Shown here piece after piece: positions 17,452-26,457 of a stretch of 64,000 nucleotides of DNA. The DNA comes from G965200765 sp965200765. Lineage in GTDB: Bacteria > Pseudomonadota > Gammaproteobacteria > Arenicellales > JAJDZL01. The stretch's first letter is position 1. Every line of letters starts with the position of its first letter. The notes beneath the pieces were generated by a model. That model saw only the letters and a list, made by a program, of their open reading frames with translations, was not told the origin of the DNA and made no database searches. The stretch covers positions 434,001 to 498,000 of the forward strand of contig OZ241380.1 of the NCBI GenBank assembly GCA_965200765.1. The letters are read 5' to 3'. Made by a program: the position numbers and the translations under genes.

Positions 17452-19119
17452 ATGGAGCCCAAATCGATTCCACTAACCGATAAACTTGCGATTGAAGCCC
17501 CGGAACTCCTCTGTAATTTGCCTAAACTGAGTCTCTTTCAGGCAGCTTTATGGGGTGATAGAGGCCGAACACGCATGAATGGAACAAATGATGAGCGGAA
17601 AGCCTACCAGACTTTACTTAAAGACAAAGGCCCAATTGTCTTTCTGACTGACCCTGAATGCACCGGCCGACCGGTGAACGACACCTTTGCAGTAGCTTGG
17701 CCGGAAGTTGAATCTGACATATGGTGGAAAAGTAGTTTCAAGCGCTACGACCCCGACTTGTACGAAAAACTCCTTGAACGAATAGTCGGACATATCAATG
17801 ACAATTGCGAAAAGCTGTATGTGATTGATCGACTAGTCGGACAGGACTCTGATTATTCAGTTTCATACAAGTTTGTCGGTGAGTATGCAACTCATGCAAT
17901 TTTTTCCATGAATATGTTCTTGCCTCTGGGTAGCGAGGCGGCAAGTCGCGTGAACGAGAAATGGACCATGCTCAACATTCAGTCGTTTCGTTGCGTACCT
18001 GAGCGAGACGGCTGTCATTCCGACAAAGTTGCAGTGATTGATTTTCGTAACCGAATCTGTCTGGTAGCCGGCCAGGCGGATTACTGCGGCTTGGTCAAGA
18101 AACTGATGTTCACTGTAATGAACTTTTTGCTTCCCAAGCACGGCATACTGCCAATGCACAGTGCAGCGAATTTGGGTCCGAACGGCGATTCAGCTGTATT
18201 GTTCGGATTGTCAGGTACCGGAAAGACCACCTTGTCGGCAGATCTGGAGCGGCAACTGGTCGGCGATGATGAAATTGGCTGGACGGACAGCGGAGTATTC
18301 AATCTGGAAGATGGTTGCTACGCCAAACTGATTGATCTGGACAAGGAAGCGGAACCAGTCATTGCGTCCGCTTTGTCCAAGTGGGGCACAGTGATTGAAA
18401 ACGTACCTCCGCTACCAGGTATTACATACGAGTTGACCCATCCGAATGAATTGAACTTGCATGACAACAGCAGGACCGAAAATACACGCTTTTCTTATCC
18501 ATTATCATGCGTGCCCAATGTAGCCCCGGAGGCCAAGGCCGAACATCCTGAAACCATCGTCCTGTTGACTGCGGATGCTTACGGAGTATTGCCGCCGGTT
18601 TCAGTACTGGAACTAGAGGAAGTCATGTACTATTTTTTGCAGGGATTTACAGCTCGGCTTGCTGGAACCGAGGTTGGCGTTACTCAACCCGAAGCGGTAT
18701 TCAGTCCTTGTTTCGGCGCGCCTTTCATGTCGCAAATGCCGGTTGTATATGCAAAATTGCTTGAGCAGAAACTGAAAATTCACAAACCCAAATGCATTTT
18801 GCTGAATACGGGCTGGTTCGGCGGCACTGCCGGCGAAGCATCGCGAGTGCCGATCAATGCGACCCGTTCCATGTTGCGGACCGCGATATCTGGAAAATTT
18901 CATGAAAAATCCAATGGAATTGCAATGGAAACGCATCCAATATTTGGCTTGCGGTACCCAACCGCTTGTCCTGAAGTGGACCCGAAGATCATGAATCCAA
19001 AAAATGCCTGGCGAGATCCGGACGCGTACGATAAAGCGGCAAAATTGCTGAGAAGCAAGTTCAGAGACAATTTTCAGTCGAAGAAATTTGGCGACTTCGG
19101 AATTCGGGCCGTCGTATAA
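17452..19119 (+). CDS. pckA: Phosphoenolpyruvate carboxykinase (ATP)
   Basis: The 555-residue protein converts oxaloacetate to phosphoenolpyruvate with ATP, the first step of gluconeogenesis. The kinase loop GLSGTGKTT (252-260) and the PMHSAANLG segment with the metal-binding histidine are clear. So are the paired lysines in LVKKLMF and the long conserved LLTADAYGVLPPVS. Several usually fixed motifs differ: TGRPVND in place of TGRSPKD, GDDEIGW in place of GDDEHGW, and NTGWFGG. The catalytic arginine, lysine and histidine remain, so activity is expected. ATP type rather than GTP type is shown by the overall pattern. Single gene, then pcm 29 bases later. Confidence 0.9.
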   Translation: MEPKSIPLTDKLAIEAPELLCNLPKLSLFQAALWGDRGRTRMNGTNDERKAYQTLLKDKGPIVFLTDPECTGRPVNDTFAVAWPEVESDIWWKSSFKRYDPDLYEKLLERIVGHINDNCEKLYVIDRLVGQDSDYSVSYKFVGEYATHAIFSMNMFLPLGSEAASRVNEKWTMLNIQSFRCVPERDGCHSDKVAVIDFRNRICLVAGQADYCGLVKKLMFTVMNFLLPKHGILPMHSAANLGPNGDSAVLFGLSGTGKTTLSADLERQLVGDDEIGWTDSGVFNLEDGCYAKLIDLDKEAEPVIASALSKWGTVIENVPPLPGITYELTHPNELNLHDNSRTENTRFSYPLSCVPNVAPEAKAEHPETIVLLTADAYGVLPPVSVLELEEVMYYFLQGFTARLAGTEVGVTQPEAVFSPCFGAPFMSQMPVVYAKLLEQKLKIHKPKCILLNTGWFGGTAGEASRVPINATRSMLRTAISGKFHEKSNGIAMETHPIFGLRYPTACPEVDPKIMNPKNAWRDPDAYDKAAKLLRSKFRDNFQSKKFGDFGIRAVV

Positions 19120-19148
19120 CGAGTGAATGTCTTGAAAGGTTCAATTTC

Positions 19149-19823
19149 ATGAGTGAAGCAGAATACGAAAAATTGCGCAAGGAGATGCTTTTTGTCATTG
19201 CCGAACATGCAGTGTCTTCGGGTGGAATGACGGGCCGGTCAACGATTGGCAACAGTGTCAATGAGGCGATGGGGGAAGTGCCGCGGCATAAATTTGTGCC
19301 ATCGCAACTGATTGATGCCGCCTATATGGATCAACCGTTGCCGATCGGTCACGACAAAACGATTTCCCAGCCGTTTATAGTCGCGTTAATGGTGGATCTG
19401 TTGGATCTGCAACCAGAGGAAAGAGTTCTGGAAGTCGGTACCGGACTCGGCTATCAGGCCGCAGTGCTGAGTCGAATTGCAACTTCAGTCTATACCGTAG
19501 ACATCATTGGAGAACTCGCAGAGGGTGCGATTGGAAATTTTCAGGAACTCGGCTACAGCAACATTGAAGTGCGTATTGGCAACGGCTACTATGGATGGGC
19601 CGAGCAGGCACCCTTTGACAAAATAATCGTGGCAACTTCCAGCGATAATATTCCAGACGCGCTGATTGAACAACTGAAGCCGGGTGGTCGTTTGGTCATG
19701 CCCGTTGGTACCGAAGACAACCAAGCTTTGGTTTTGTATGTCAAGCCGGAATCAGGGTCGACGGAACCCGAAACAAAAGTTATCCTGCCAGTTCGATTTT
19801 CCAGAATGGTAGTTGCTCACTAG
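19149..19823 (+). CDS. pcm: Protein-L-isoaspartate O-methyltransferase
   Basis: The 224-residue protein methylates abnormal isoaspartyl residues with S-adenosylmethionine so that damaged proteins can be repaired. Evidence is the family N-terminal block PRHKFVP and AYMDQPLPIGHDKTISQPF, and the cofactor motif VLEVGTGLGYQAAVLSR. It ends with VRFSRMV, close to the usual VRFVPL region. It follows pckA closely in the same direction and is convergent with the GntR gene. In many proteobacteria pcm sits near surE or rpoS, which are not seen here. Confidence 0.9.
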   Translation: MSEAEYEKLRKEMLFVIAEHAVSSGGMTGRSTIGNSVNEAMGEVPRHKFVPSQLIDAAYMDQPLPIGHDKTISQPFIVALMVDLLDLQPEERVLEVGTGLGYQAAVLSRIATSVYTVDIIGELAEGAIGNFQELGYSNIEVRIGNGYYGWAEQAPFDKIIVATSSDNIPDALIEQLKPGGRLVMPVGTEDNQALVLYVKPESGSTEPETKVILPVRFSRMVVAH

Positions 19824-19827
19824 CAAA

Positions 19828-19850
19828 CGCGACTTTCAAGGCGTTTTCTG
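19828..19850. terminator. Weak hairpin between convergent pcm and GntR genes
   Basis: AACGC and GCGTT form a short stem followed by TT, in the 31-base gap between the two stop codons. It may act as a shared terminator, but the stem is short. Confidence 0.3.
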
Positions 19851-19854
19851 AAAT

Positions 19855-20580
19855 TCAACTGGATTCGCCTAGCAGGTAGCTGGCATGTGTTTCAATGTGC
19901 TTCGCCAGGCGAAGTGTATGGTTTTTGACCAGCAATTCTGCATTGTCCGTATCTCGTGCTTCCAAGGCTTCAATGATGTGGATGTGATCAATGACAGAGT
20001 GCTTGGCGCGTTCCAGGTCAGAAATACTTCGTAGTCTGATGGATTTCAAGTGCAGGAACAGGTTTTCGGAAGTGGTGATCAACGGTTCGCACTTGCTCAT
20101 TTCAATGATCATTCGATGAAACTTGATGTTGGTTTCCGAATACTCATTGATGTGTGCTTGCATGCGGTCTTTTTCAAAGGTCGCGAACAGTTTGCGGAGC
20201 TGACTGATTTCAACATCTGTAGCGCGTTGCGTCAATAATCTGGCAGCCATGCTTTCCAACGCGGCCCATACATACACCATGTTGATGACCTCATTCATGG
20301 ATTTCCGGACAATGAAAGCACCCTTGTGAGGGATTGTTTTTACAAAGCCTTCTTTCTCCAGTCGAATGAGGCTCTCCCGGATCGGTGTTCGACTTACGCC
20401 GATCTGATCGGCAAGGGTACGTTCATCCAGCCTGAGATTTACATCAGGTCGGTACACATCCATTGAAGTGATTGCCTCCTTCAGAGATTCGTACACCCGA
20501 TCTTTAAGAACCGTTGAATCGTCAATTTTTTGTATCGCCAGTGAAACCATTTTTGGGCTCGTGGAACAGTCAAATTCCAA
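19855..20580 (-). CDS. GntR-family transcriptional regulator with FCD ligand domain
   Basis: The 241-residue protein has an N-terminal winged helix (LDERTLADQIGVSRTPIRESLIRLEKEGFV) and an all-helical FCD ligand domain typical of the FadR subfamily, which sense organic acids and control catabolic genes. Its metal-binding histidines appear in FHRMIIEMSKC and VIDHIHIIEAL. The target is not evident: it stands between pcm and the fis-purH operon. A long run of third-position Gs and Cs is absent, so it looks native. ATG at 20580 is used; an internal ATG 10 codons later is an alternative. Confidence 0.85.
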   Translation of the reverse strand: MEFDCSTSPKMVSLAIQKIDDSTVLKDRVYESLKEAITSMDVYRPDVNLRLDERTLADQIGVSRTPIRESLIRLEKEGFVKTIPHKGAFIVRKSMNEVINMVYVWAALESMAARLLTQRATDVEISQLRKLFATFEKDRMQAHINEYSETNIKFHRMIIEMSKCEPLITTSENLFLHLKSIRLRSISDLERAKHSVIDHIHIIEALEARDTDNAELLVKNHTLRLAKHIETHASYLLGESS

Positions 20581-20820
20581 TCATCAGGATGACTGTCAAA
20601 AATAAACAATGAAAGTTGTTGTGCAATTTAGTATAAACTCAATTCTCTGTTTTGATTACAGTGCAATGAAAATTTTGACACAGGTTCTGGATGGTCTGTT
20701 CCGGTGCCGTGGTCTGAATTTTTGGGATAATTTTATTGAATACTGTTTATATTCAAACAGTTATATCATTGATCCGCTTGAAAATGATTTGAGCGGCTAT
20801 CAGAAAAGAGGTAAAAATCT

Positions 20821-21093
20821 GTGGGCAGGAAACGGAAGTCGTCCTTCAATGATTGTGTTGCCAAGTCCTTGAAGCGATACTTCAAGGATATGAAAGGGGA
20901 AGATCCAAAGGATTTGCACGCAAAGGTGATCTCGGAAGTCGAGCGACATTTGCTGGAGTATGTATTGAACCACACGAAGGGCAATCGCACGCGAACTGCC
21001 AGAGTGCTGGGGCTCTCCCGAAGTACGTTACGCAAGAAGATTGCGTTGCACCAAATCCAAGAAGACTATCACTCTGACAATTCTTCCCAGTGA
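20821..21093 (+). CDS. fis: Fis family DNA-binding protein
   Basis: The 90-residue protein has the C-terminal Fis helix-turn-helix: LLEYVLNHTKGNRTRTARVLGLSRSTLRKK. Fis bends DNA and shapes rRNA promoters, recombination and nucleoid structure. The start is GTG at 20821 (VGRKRKSS). The stop overlaps the purH GTG by four bases (GTGA), so the two are coupled. In many gammaproteobacteria fis follows dusB; here dusB is missing and about 240 bases of non-coding DNA precede the gene. Linkage of fis to purH is a useful lineage marker. Confidence 0.88.
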   Translation: MGRKRKSSFNDCVAKSLKRYFKDMKGEDPKDLHAKVISEVERHLLEYVLNHTKGNRTRTARVLGLSRSTLRKKIALHQIQEDYHSDNSSQ

Positions 21094-22673
21094 GTTCCTC
21101 CAGATCCCGGGACCATCAACTTGTGGTACGCCGCGCTCTCGTCAGCGTCTCGGACAAGCAGGGAGTTGTTGAGTTTGCTACGGCACTGGTGAATCTCGGA
21201 GTTGAAGTTCTTTCAACCGGTGGCACTGCGAAGCTACTGGAAGAAAATGGTGTAGCGGTTACCCAGGTTTCCAATTTCACGGGACAAGCCGAGATGATGG
21301 ACGGGCGGGTGAAAACTCTGCATCCAAAAATTCACGGCGGTATTCTGGCGCGCTACGATTCGGACCAAGCGGAAATGGCGACACACAGGATCGACCCGAT
21401 CGATCTTGTAGTTGTCAATTTGTATCCGTTCGAGTCGGTATCTGACGATGCTTCCAAATCCCGGATCGAAATCATTGAGAATATTGATATTGGCGGTCCG
21501 ACGATGATTCGCGCCGCGGCAAAAAACTATGCTTGGACCGGTGTGATTGTCGATCAGGCCGATTACCGGTCTGTTTTGGATGAGATTCAACAACAGGGTG
21601 GAATCAGCGAAGAAAAAAGATTTGAGTTGGCCGCCAAGGCGTTTCACAGAACATTTCAGTACGAATCTTCAATCAGTGCGTATTTCAACGAACTTGCGAA
21701 TGAAGGTGACCGATTTCCGCAACATATGAACTTGTCGGTAGTGAAACGCGAGGATATGCGCTATGGAGAAAATCCTCATCAACAAGCTGCTTTTTATATT
21801 CCTGCAACTGGTACGACAGGATTGCTGGCAAATGCAGACCTGCTACAGGGAAAGCCGTTGTCGTTCAACAATTTGGTTGATGTTGAAGCGGGGCTGAATT
21901 GTGTTCTGGAGTTTGAGGCTCCGACCTGTGTCATCATCAAGCATGCAACCCCTTGTGGCGTTGCCCAGAGTGAAAATATCCTGCGGGCGTACGATTTGGC
22001 TTATCAGACTGATCCGGTTTCTGCATTCGGCGGAGTGATTGCATTGAACCGGTCTTTGGACAAGTCAACCGCACATAGCATCTTGGAAAGGCAGTTTGTC
22101 GAAGCGATCATTGCCCCGTCAGTTGCATCGGAAGCCATGGAAATACTGCAGACCAAGAAAAACATTCGAGTTTTGCAATTTGGCGAATCTGGCAGTGAAC
22201 AATCCGGTCAAATGGTATTGAAATCAGTGGGTGGCGGCTTGCTGATGCAAGATGCGGACGAATTGCTGATGAATAGTGAAACACCCGAAGTTGTAACCAA
22301 ACGAAATCCGGATGACAATGAGCGGAATGATTTGCTGTTCGCCTGGCGCGTTGCCAAGCATGTGAAGTCCAATGCGATTGTATATGCAAAAAATGGGCAA
22401 ACTGTCGGTATTGGTGCCGGTCAAATGAGTCGGGTTGATTCAGCATCAATTGCTTCAATGAAAGCGAATAGTGTCGGAATGGAAGTGTCTGGAGCAGTGA
22501 TGGCATCTGATGCTTTTTTTCCATTTCGGGACGGGATTGACAAAGCCGCAGAAGCCGGAGTACGCGCAGTAATACAACCTGGCGGTTCGATGCGCGACAG
22601 CGAAGTAATTGAAGCGGCAAACGAGCATGATATGGCCATGCTGTTTACGGGTATGCGGCATTTTCGACATTAG
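21090..22673 (+). CDS. purH: Bifunctional AICAR transformylase / IMP cyclohydrolase
   Basis: The 527-residue protein catalyses the last two steps of IMP synthesis. The N-terminal cyclohydrolase domain shows RRALVSVSDKQGVVEFA and the TLHPKIHGGILAR segment. The transformylase domain shows MRYGENPHQQAAFY and the KHATPCGVA catalytic block with its Lys-His pair. It starts with GTG overlapping the fis stop and ends 20 bases before purD. Length is as expected for the family (about 520-530). Confidence 0.95.
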   Translation: MSSSRSRDHQLVVRRALVSVSDKQGVVEFATALVNLGVEVLSTGGTAKLLEENGVAVTQVSNFTGQAEMMDGRVKTLHPKIHGGILARYDSDQAEMATHRIDPIDLVVVNLYPFESVSDDASKSRIEIIENIDIGGPTMIRAAAKNYAWTGVIVDQADYRSVLDEIQQQGGISEEKRFELAAKAFHRTFQYESSISAYFNELANEGDRFPQHMNLSVVKREDMRYGENPHQQAAFYIPATGTTGLLANADLLQGKPLSFNNLVDVEAGLNCVLEFEAPTCVIIKHATPCGVAQSENILRAYDLAYQTDPVSAFGGVIALNRSLDKSTAHSILERQFVEAIIAPSVASEAMEILQTKKNIRVLQFGESGSEQSGQMVLKSVGGGLLMQDADELLMNSETPEVVTKRNPDDNERNDLLFAWRVAKHVKSNAIVYAKNGQTVGIGAGQMSRVDSASIASMKANSVGMEVSGAVMASDAFFPFRDGIDKAAEAGVRAVIQPGGSMRDSEVIEAANEHDMAMLFTGMRHFRH

Positions 22674-22693
22674 GATTATTTCGGGTTGGAGAA

Positions 22694-23995
22694 GTGAAGG
22701 TCCTGATTGTCGGCGGTGGTGGACGTGAACATGCGCTTGCCTGGAAAATTGCTCAGTCTGTTTCTGTCAAGCAGGTATTTGTAGCACCCGGAAATGCCGG
22801 TACTGCGACGGAACCAAAGACACAGAATGTTGATATTTCTGCGGAGGATCCAAAACGCCTCGTTCAATTTGCTCAGGAAAAGAAAATCAATCTGACAGTC
22901 GTTGGCCCTGAAGTACCGCTAGTGAACGGTATTGCAGATTTGTTTGAAGAACAGAATTTGCTGTGTTTTGGACCTAGTAAATCCGCGGCGCGTCTGGAAG
23001 GTTCGAAGGAGTTTGCCAAGCAGTTCATGGCAAAACATGAAATTCCTACGGCTGAATATGCAAGTTTTTCCAATGTGAAAGACGCTTGTGAATACATCAA
23101 TCGCCAAAATTTACCGATTGTTGTTAAAGCGGACGGACTCGCCGCTGGCAAGGGAGTGGTGATAGCAAACTCATACGAGGAAGCGAATCGGGCAGTTTTC
23201 GATATGCTGATTGACAGAAAGTTTGGAGAAGCCGGACAACGCGTGGTGGTTGAACAGTTTATTGAAGGAGAAGAAGCGAGTTTTATTTGCATGGTGAAAG
23301 GCGGAGACATTCTGCCGCTGGCTTCGTCTCAGGACCACAAGGCTGTGGGGGAACAGGATACCGGCCCCAATACTGGTGGTATGGGGGCATATTCTCCGGC
23401 ACCGGTGATCGATTCAACCATGCATGACAGTGTGATGGCTTCGATAATTCAACCGACAGTAGAGGGACTGCGACAAGAGGGAATTGATTACAAAGGTTTC
23501 CTGTACGCTGGTCTGATGATTGATTCGCAAGGAATGCCATACGTGCTGGAGTACAATTGCCGATTGGGCGACCCGGAAACTCAACCTATTCTGATGCGGC
23601 TTGAATCAGACTTGGTTGACCTTATCTTGACGATGCTTGAAGGCGACAGTACGAACATGAAAGCATGCTGGAATGAGCAAGCTTCATTGGGAGTGGTTGC
23701 CGCTTCCAAGGGCTATCCGGGCTCATATCCTACAGGGGCAGTTATTTCGGGGCTTGAAAGTCTGGACGATCAATCAGTCAAAGTATTTCACGCGGGTACC
23801 AAATTGAACCAAAGTGGACAAGTTGTTGTATCCGGCGGGAGAGTTCTTTGTCTGGTAGCCTTGGGGGATGATATCGCGACTGCGCAAGCCAGTGCTTACC
23901 AATCGCTATCGAAAATTTCATTTGACAATATGTATATTCGCAGGGACATTGGATTCCGTGCATTAGCCAGAATGAGGGAAAGTTGTGACTCGTAA
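22694..23995 (+). CDS. purD: Phosphoribosylamine-glycine ligase
   Basis: The 433-residue ATP-grasp enzyme joins glycine to phosphoribosylamine. It begins MKVLIVGGGGREHALAWKI and shows the ATP-grasp block LPIVVKADGLAAGKGVV and the metal-binding LEYNCRLGDPETQ. The start is GTG at 22694 after GGAG. The end overlaps purE by 11 bases, so purH, purD and purE form one operon together with fis. Confidence 0.95.
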   Translation: MKVLIVGGGGREHALAWKIAQSVSVKQVFVAPGNAGTATEPKTQNVDISAEDPKRLVQFAQEKKINLTVVGPEVPLVNGIADLFEEQNLLCFGPSKSAARLEGSKEFAKQFMAKHEIPTAEYASFSNVKDACEYINRQNLPIVVKADGLAAGKGVVIANSYEEANRAVFDMLIDRKFGEAGQRVVVEQFIEGEEASFICMVKGGDILPLASSQDHKAVGEQDTGPNTGGMGAYSPAPVIDSTMHDSVMASIIQPTVEGLRQEGIDYKGFLYAGLMIDSQGMPYVLEYNCRLGDPETQPILMRLESDLVDLILTMLEGDSTNMKACWNEQASLGVVAASKGYPGSYPTGAVISGLESLDDQSVKVFHAGTKLNQSGQVVVSGGRVLCLVALGDDIATAQASAYQSLSKISFDNMYIRRDIGFRALARMRESCDS

Positions 23996-24485
23996 ATTTG
24001 TTGCTGTAATGATGGGGTCAGACTCTGACCTTGGTATCATGCAAACTACTTTGGATACACTTGATTCACTAGGGATACCGAAGGAGGCGAGAATCCTGTC
24101 GGCACATCGCACACCAGTAGAAGCCCGGGAGTATGTCATTGATGCGGATAGTCGAGGTTGCGCGGTATTTATTGCGGCTGCCGGCCTTGCCGCTCATCTG
24201 GCAGGGGCAGTGGCCGCCAACACCCTGAAGCCGGTAATCGGTGTTCCGCTGGATGCCGGCGGGCTGGGCGGGCTGGATGCCCTTTTGTCCACTGTGCAAA
24301 TGCCTGGCGGTGTACCTGTTGCCTGTGTTGCTGTCGGCAAACATGGCGCAAAAAATGCGGCCTATCTGGCAGCAAGAATTATGGCAGTGTATGATGATCA
24401 AGTAGCAACAGCACTGCAGTCTGATCGAAACGCAAATCATGCTTCGGTGTTGGAGAAGAATCGCAATCTGGCGGAGAATGCTTAG
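23985..24485 (+). CDS. purE: N5-carboxyaminoimidazole ribonucleotide mutase
   Basis: The 166-residue protein shows the class I PurE signatures MMGSDSDL, SAHRTP with the catalytic histidine, and FIAAAGLAAHLAG. It rearranges N5-CAIR to CAIR and normally works with PurK, which is not next to it here. GTG start inside the purD 3' end. It closes the operon; no clear terminator was seen after it. Confidence 0.94.
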   Translation: MTRKFVAVMMGSDSDLGIMQTTLDTLDSLGIPKEARILSAHRTPVEAREYVIDADSRGCAVFIAAAGLAAHLAGAVAANTLKPVIGVPLDAGGLGGLDALLSTVQMPGGVPVACVAVGKHGAKNAAYLAARIMAVYDDQVATALQSDRNANHASVLEKNRNLAENA

Positions 24486-24652
24486 ATTTGACGCTGTCTG
24501 GGAGGTTTGATATTGTGGGTTCAGTTGCTACGATGGGGATGGCATTTGATTGATGGAGTTGAGTTTTTTCTTGTTTTTGCGATCAAAAGACGAGATCAGG
24601 CTTGTTGGAAGCGATTGTTGAGTGTGAACTTAATCTGTCTAGGTGCTCTGCA

Positions 24653-24670
24653 GGGTCAGTCCCCCGAGTG
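24653..24670. repeat. 18-bp direct repeat, left copy
   Basis: GGGTCAGTCCCCCGAGTG occurs here and again at 25273-25290 in the same orientation, 620 bases apart. The two copies bracket an IS5-family end and an IS1634-like transposase fragment, so they may mark the edges of an old insertion or recombination. Confidence 0.7.
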
Positions 24671-24683
24671 TTGAACTGAGTTA

Positions 24684-24740
24684 GTCGGCCCTGAAAAACC
24701 CTAATTGAATTGTACAATGATTTTATTGAACTCGACTTTG
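24684..24740 (+). mobile_element. Solo left end of the IS5-family element
   Basis: GTCGGCCCTGAAAAACCC matches the terminal repeat of the complete copy at 2750 (one base different, equal to its right end). The next bases, GAATTGTACAATGATT, also resemble the complete copy. The transposase gene is absent, so only a stub is left. Confidence 0.75.
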
Positions 24741-24840
24741 TCGGTGTCTGTCTGATTTTGGTCGATTTGCCTCCTTGAACCCCGCATAACTCCAAGGATT
24801 GCTTTTTCCATCGAAATGTAGAGCCTTCGCAATAATAATG

Positions 24841-25145
24841 CTTCACATTCAAGATGGAAGCAGATATGCTTTTCCCACGTTTATTCGAAGCAAAAATTTC
24901 CCCAACCGCACCACCTTGCAGATCGTCGAATTGCGACGCGAAGGGTACGGGTCCGGCAGAAGGTATTGCGTCATATCGGCTCGGCCTACAACGACGAAGA
25001 ACTGGAGGACCTGAAGGTGCTGGCCAAGAACGTGCTACGGCGAATGGAAGAGTGCTCGCCGCCATTAGCATTGATCGACCACTTCGCATCGCCAAAACCC
25101 ACTATGACGCTTTCAATGCCTGAACTCGAACACAAGGCAGCCTAA
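24841..25145 (+). pseudogene. Fragment of an IS1634-like transposase N-terminus
   Basis: In one frame the sequence reads FIRSKNFPNRTTLQIVELRREG and, after a shift, RVRQKVLRHIGSAYNDEELEDL. This is the usual opening of IS1634-type transposases (a YxQIVES..REDGRVRQRVLxHIGxA pattern). The catalytic domain is missing and the frame is broken, so the fragment is dead. Confidence 0.55.
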
Positions 25146-25272
25146 ACTGCATTTCATGTTGTCGGTGCGCTTAACAAAAATATAATGGTTGTTTCCAACG
25201 GGAAACCCTGACCCGTAAAATCATACCCGACATTTCACGCATGACATTGTATACTACATACCTGCTTTCATT

Positions 25273-25290
25273 GGGTCAGTCCCCCGAGTG
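25273..25290. repeat. 18-bp direct repeat, right copy
   Basis: Identical to 24653-24670. It lies about 94 bases before the AbiJ-like gene. Confidence 0.7.
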
Positions 25291-25383
25291 CATTTTTAAT
25301 TAAAACGGTGTTGTACCGCAAATTCCAAAGGCGGTGTCCCTTTCACGCATCCTCGGATGTGATTTTTCAACAAGGAGTATATC

Positions 25384-26250
25384 ATGGCAGAAAATCAAGA
25401 CGATTTAATTCAAAATTTGACTTTTTCTCAACGACAAGGATTCGAGACATTGCCCGAATACGGGCATCTGGAATTCTTATCAGATGATTTAAGGCGAGAG
25501 CTCTGCAATGTAGTTTATCTATTACTGATTGAGGAAGAAGCTATTCCTCAACGCGAGAAAATTCGTTTTTTTGCGGAAAGATTGGGTGAATATAATAGAC
25601 GGCCCAAAGATGAGTATAGTGGATCAGTTGATGAATTCTACATATTATTTAAGCATATTTTGGCTAATGACCCATTTAATCGAGTCCTTGACCTAATTGA
25701 GCGCATTTTAAACAAAGGTAAAAACAAAGAACTTGCTAAAATGGTTCAATCCCTATTTGAACAACATTCAGCGGCTTATTTTTTGGACCTGTCTAAGCAA
25801 CCATATATGTTTTTCCCTCATTGGAATAAGGAACAAGGAGATGCGATAAGAGAAGCAATTAATATTCTTCTGGAAAAGAGATTGGACGCTCCGGCACGTC
25901 ATCTTCGGGAAGCTGTCGAACATATAAAAGCTAAAAATTACGGAGACTCAATTGCTGATAGCATCCATGCTGTAGAATCTGTTGCAAGATCAATTGATAC
26001 AACAGCGAATTCCCTTGGTCAAGCTTTAAATAATCTTGAAAGGCGGGGATTGCAAATACATCCTGCACTCAGAAATGGATTTATAAGTCTATATGGATAT
26101 ACTTCTGACGAACAAGGTATTCGCCACGCACTGATTGACAAAGAATCTCCAGAAGTTGGGCTGGATGAGGCCATGTTTATGCTTGGAGCTTGTGCATCCT
26201 TCGCTACTTATCTAGTTAGTAAGCATCAAAAGTTAAACTCAGGAAGTTAA
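25384..26250 (+). CDS. AbiJ-N-terminal-domain protein, probable abortive-infection gene
   Basis: The 288-residue protein begins with an AbiJ_NTD4-like region. FSQRQGF (14-20) is followed by LSDDLRRELCNVVYLLL, the pattern seen at the N-terminus of AbiJ-type abortive infection proteins. The C-terminal half (about 160-285) is all-helical with IADSIHAVESVARSID and EAMFMLGACASFATYLVSK, like HEPN-related Abi domains. RHAL could be part of a degenerate HEPN motif. It is expected to act in the cytoplasm as an RNA-targeting or signalling defence protein. AGGAG sits in front of the ATG. The gene is AT-rich next to the pur operon, and IS relics on its left suggest acquisition by transfer. Confidence 0.65.
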   Translation: MAENQDDLIQNLTFSQRQGFETLPEYGHLEFLSDDLRRELCNVVYLLLIEEEAIPQREKIRFFAERLGEYNRRPKDEYSGSVDEFYILFKHILANDPFNRVLDLIERILNKGKNKELAKMVQSLFEQHSAAYFLDLSKQPYMFFPHWNKEQGDAIREAINILLEKRLDAPARHLREAVEHIKAKNYGDSIADSIHAVESVARSIDTTANSLGQALNNLERRGLQIHPALRNGFISLYGYTSDEQGIRHALIDKESPEVGLDEAMFMLGACASFATYLVSKHQKLNSGS

Positions 26251-26256
26251 CTGCTA

Positions 26257-26457
26257 GTGACACCCCTTGAAAACTACCTTGTTTTGCACAGATTCAGGTG
26301 CAACGAGTTTGGCTATCCCAATTTGCGCTCAATGCTTGGTCGCTTGCCACATGACTTGGACTTAATGGTTTATGACGGGACCGAAAGCGAATACACAAAA
26401 GTTCTTTGTATCCCCAGATCCCAGTTTAAGATTGGGAAAACTGTATTTTGGCAGTGA
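26257..26457 (+). pseudogene. Short open frame after the AbiJ-like gene, probably a truncated gene
   Basis: A GTG start lies seven bases after the previous stop, with AGGAAG in place as ribosome site. The 66 residues (starting VTPLENYLVLHRFRCNEFGY) look like the N-terminus of a larger protein of a type often found in helicases of defence loci. I cannot name the family. The frame ends early and what follows does not continue it, so the partner gene has probably been lost by deletion. Confidence 0.35.
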
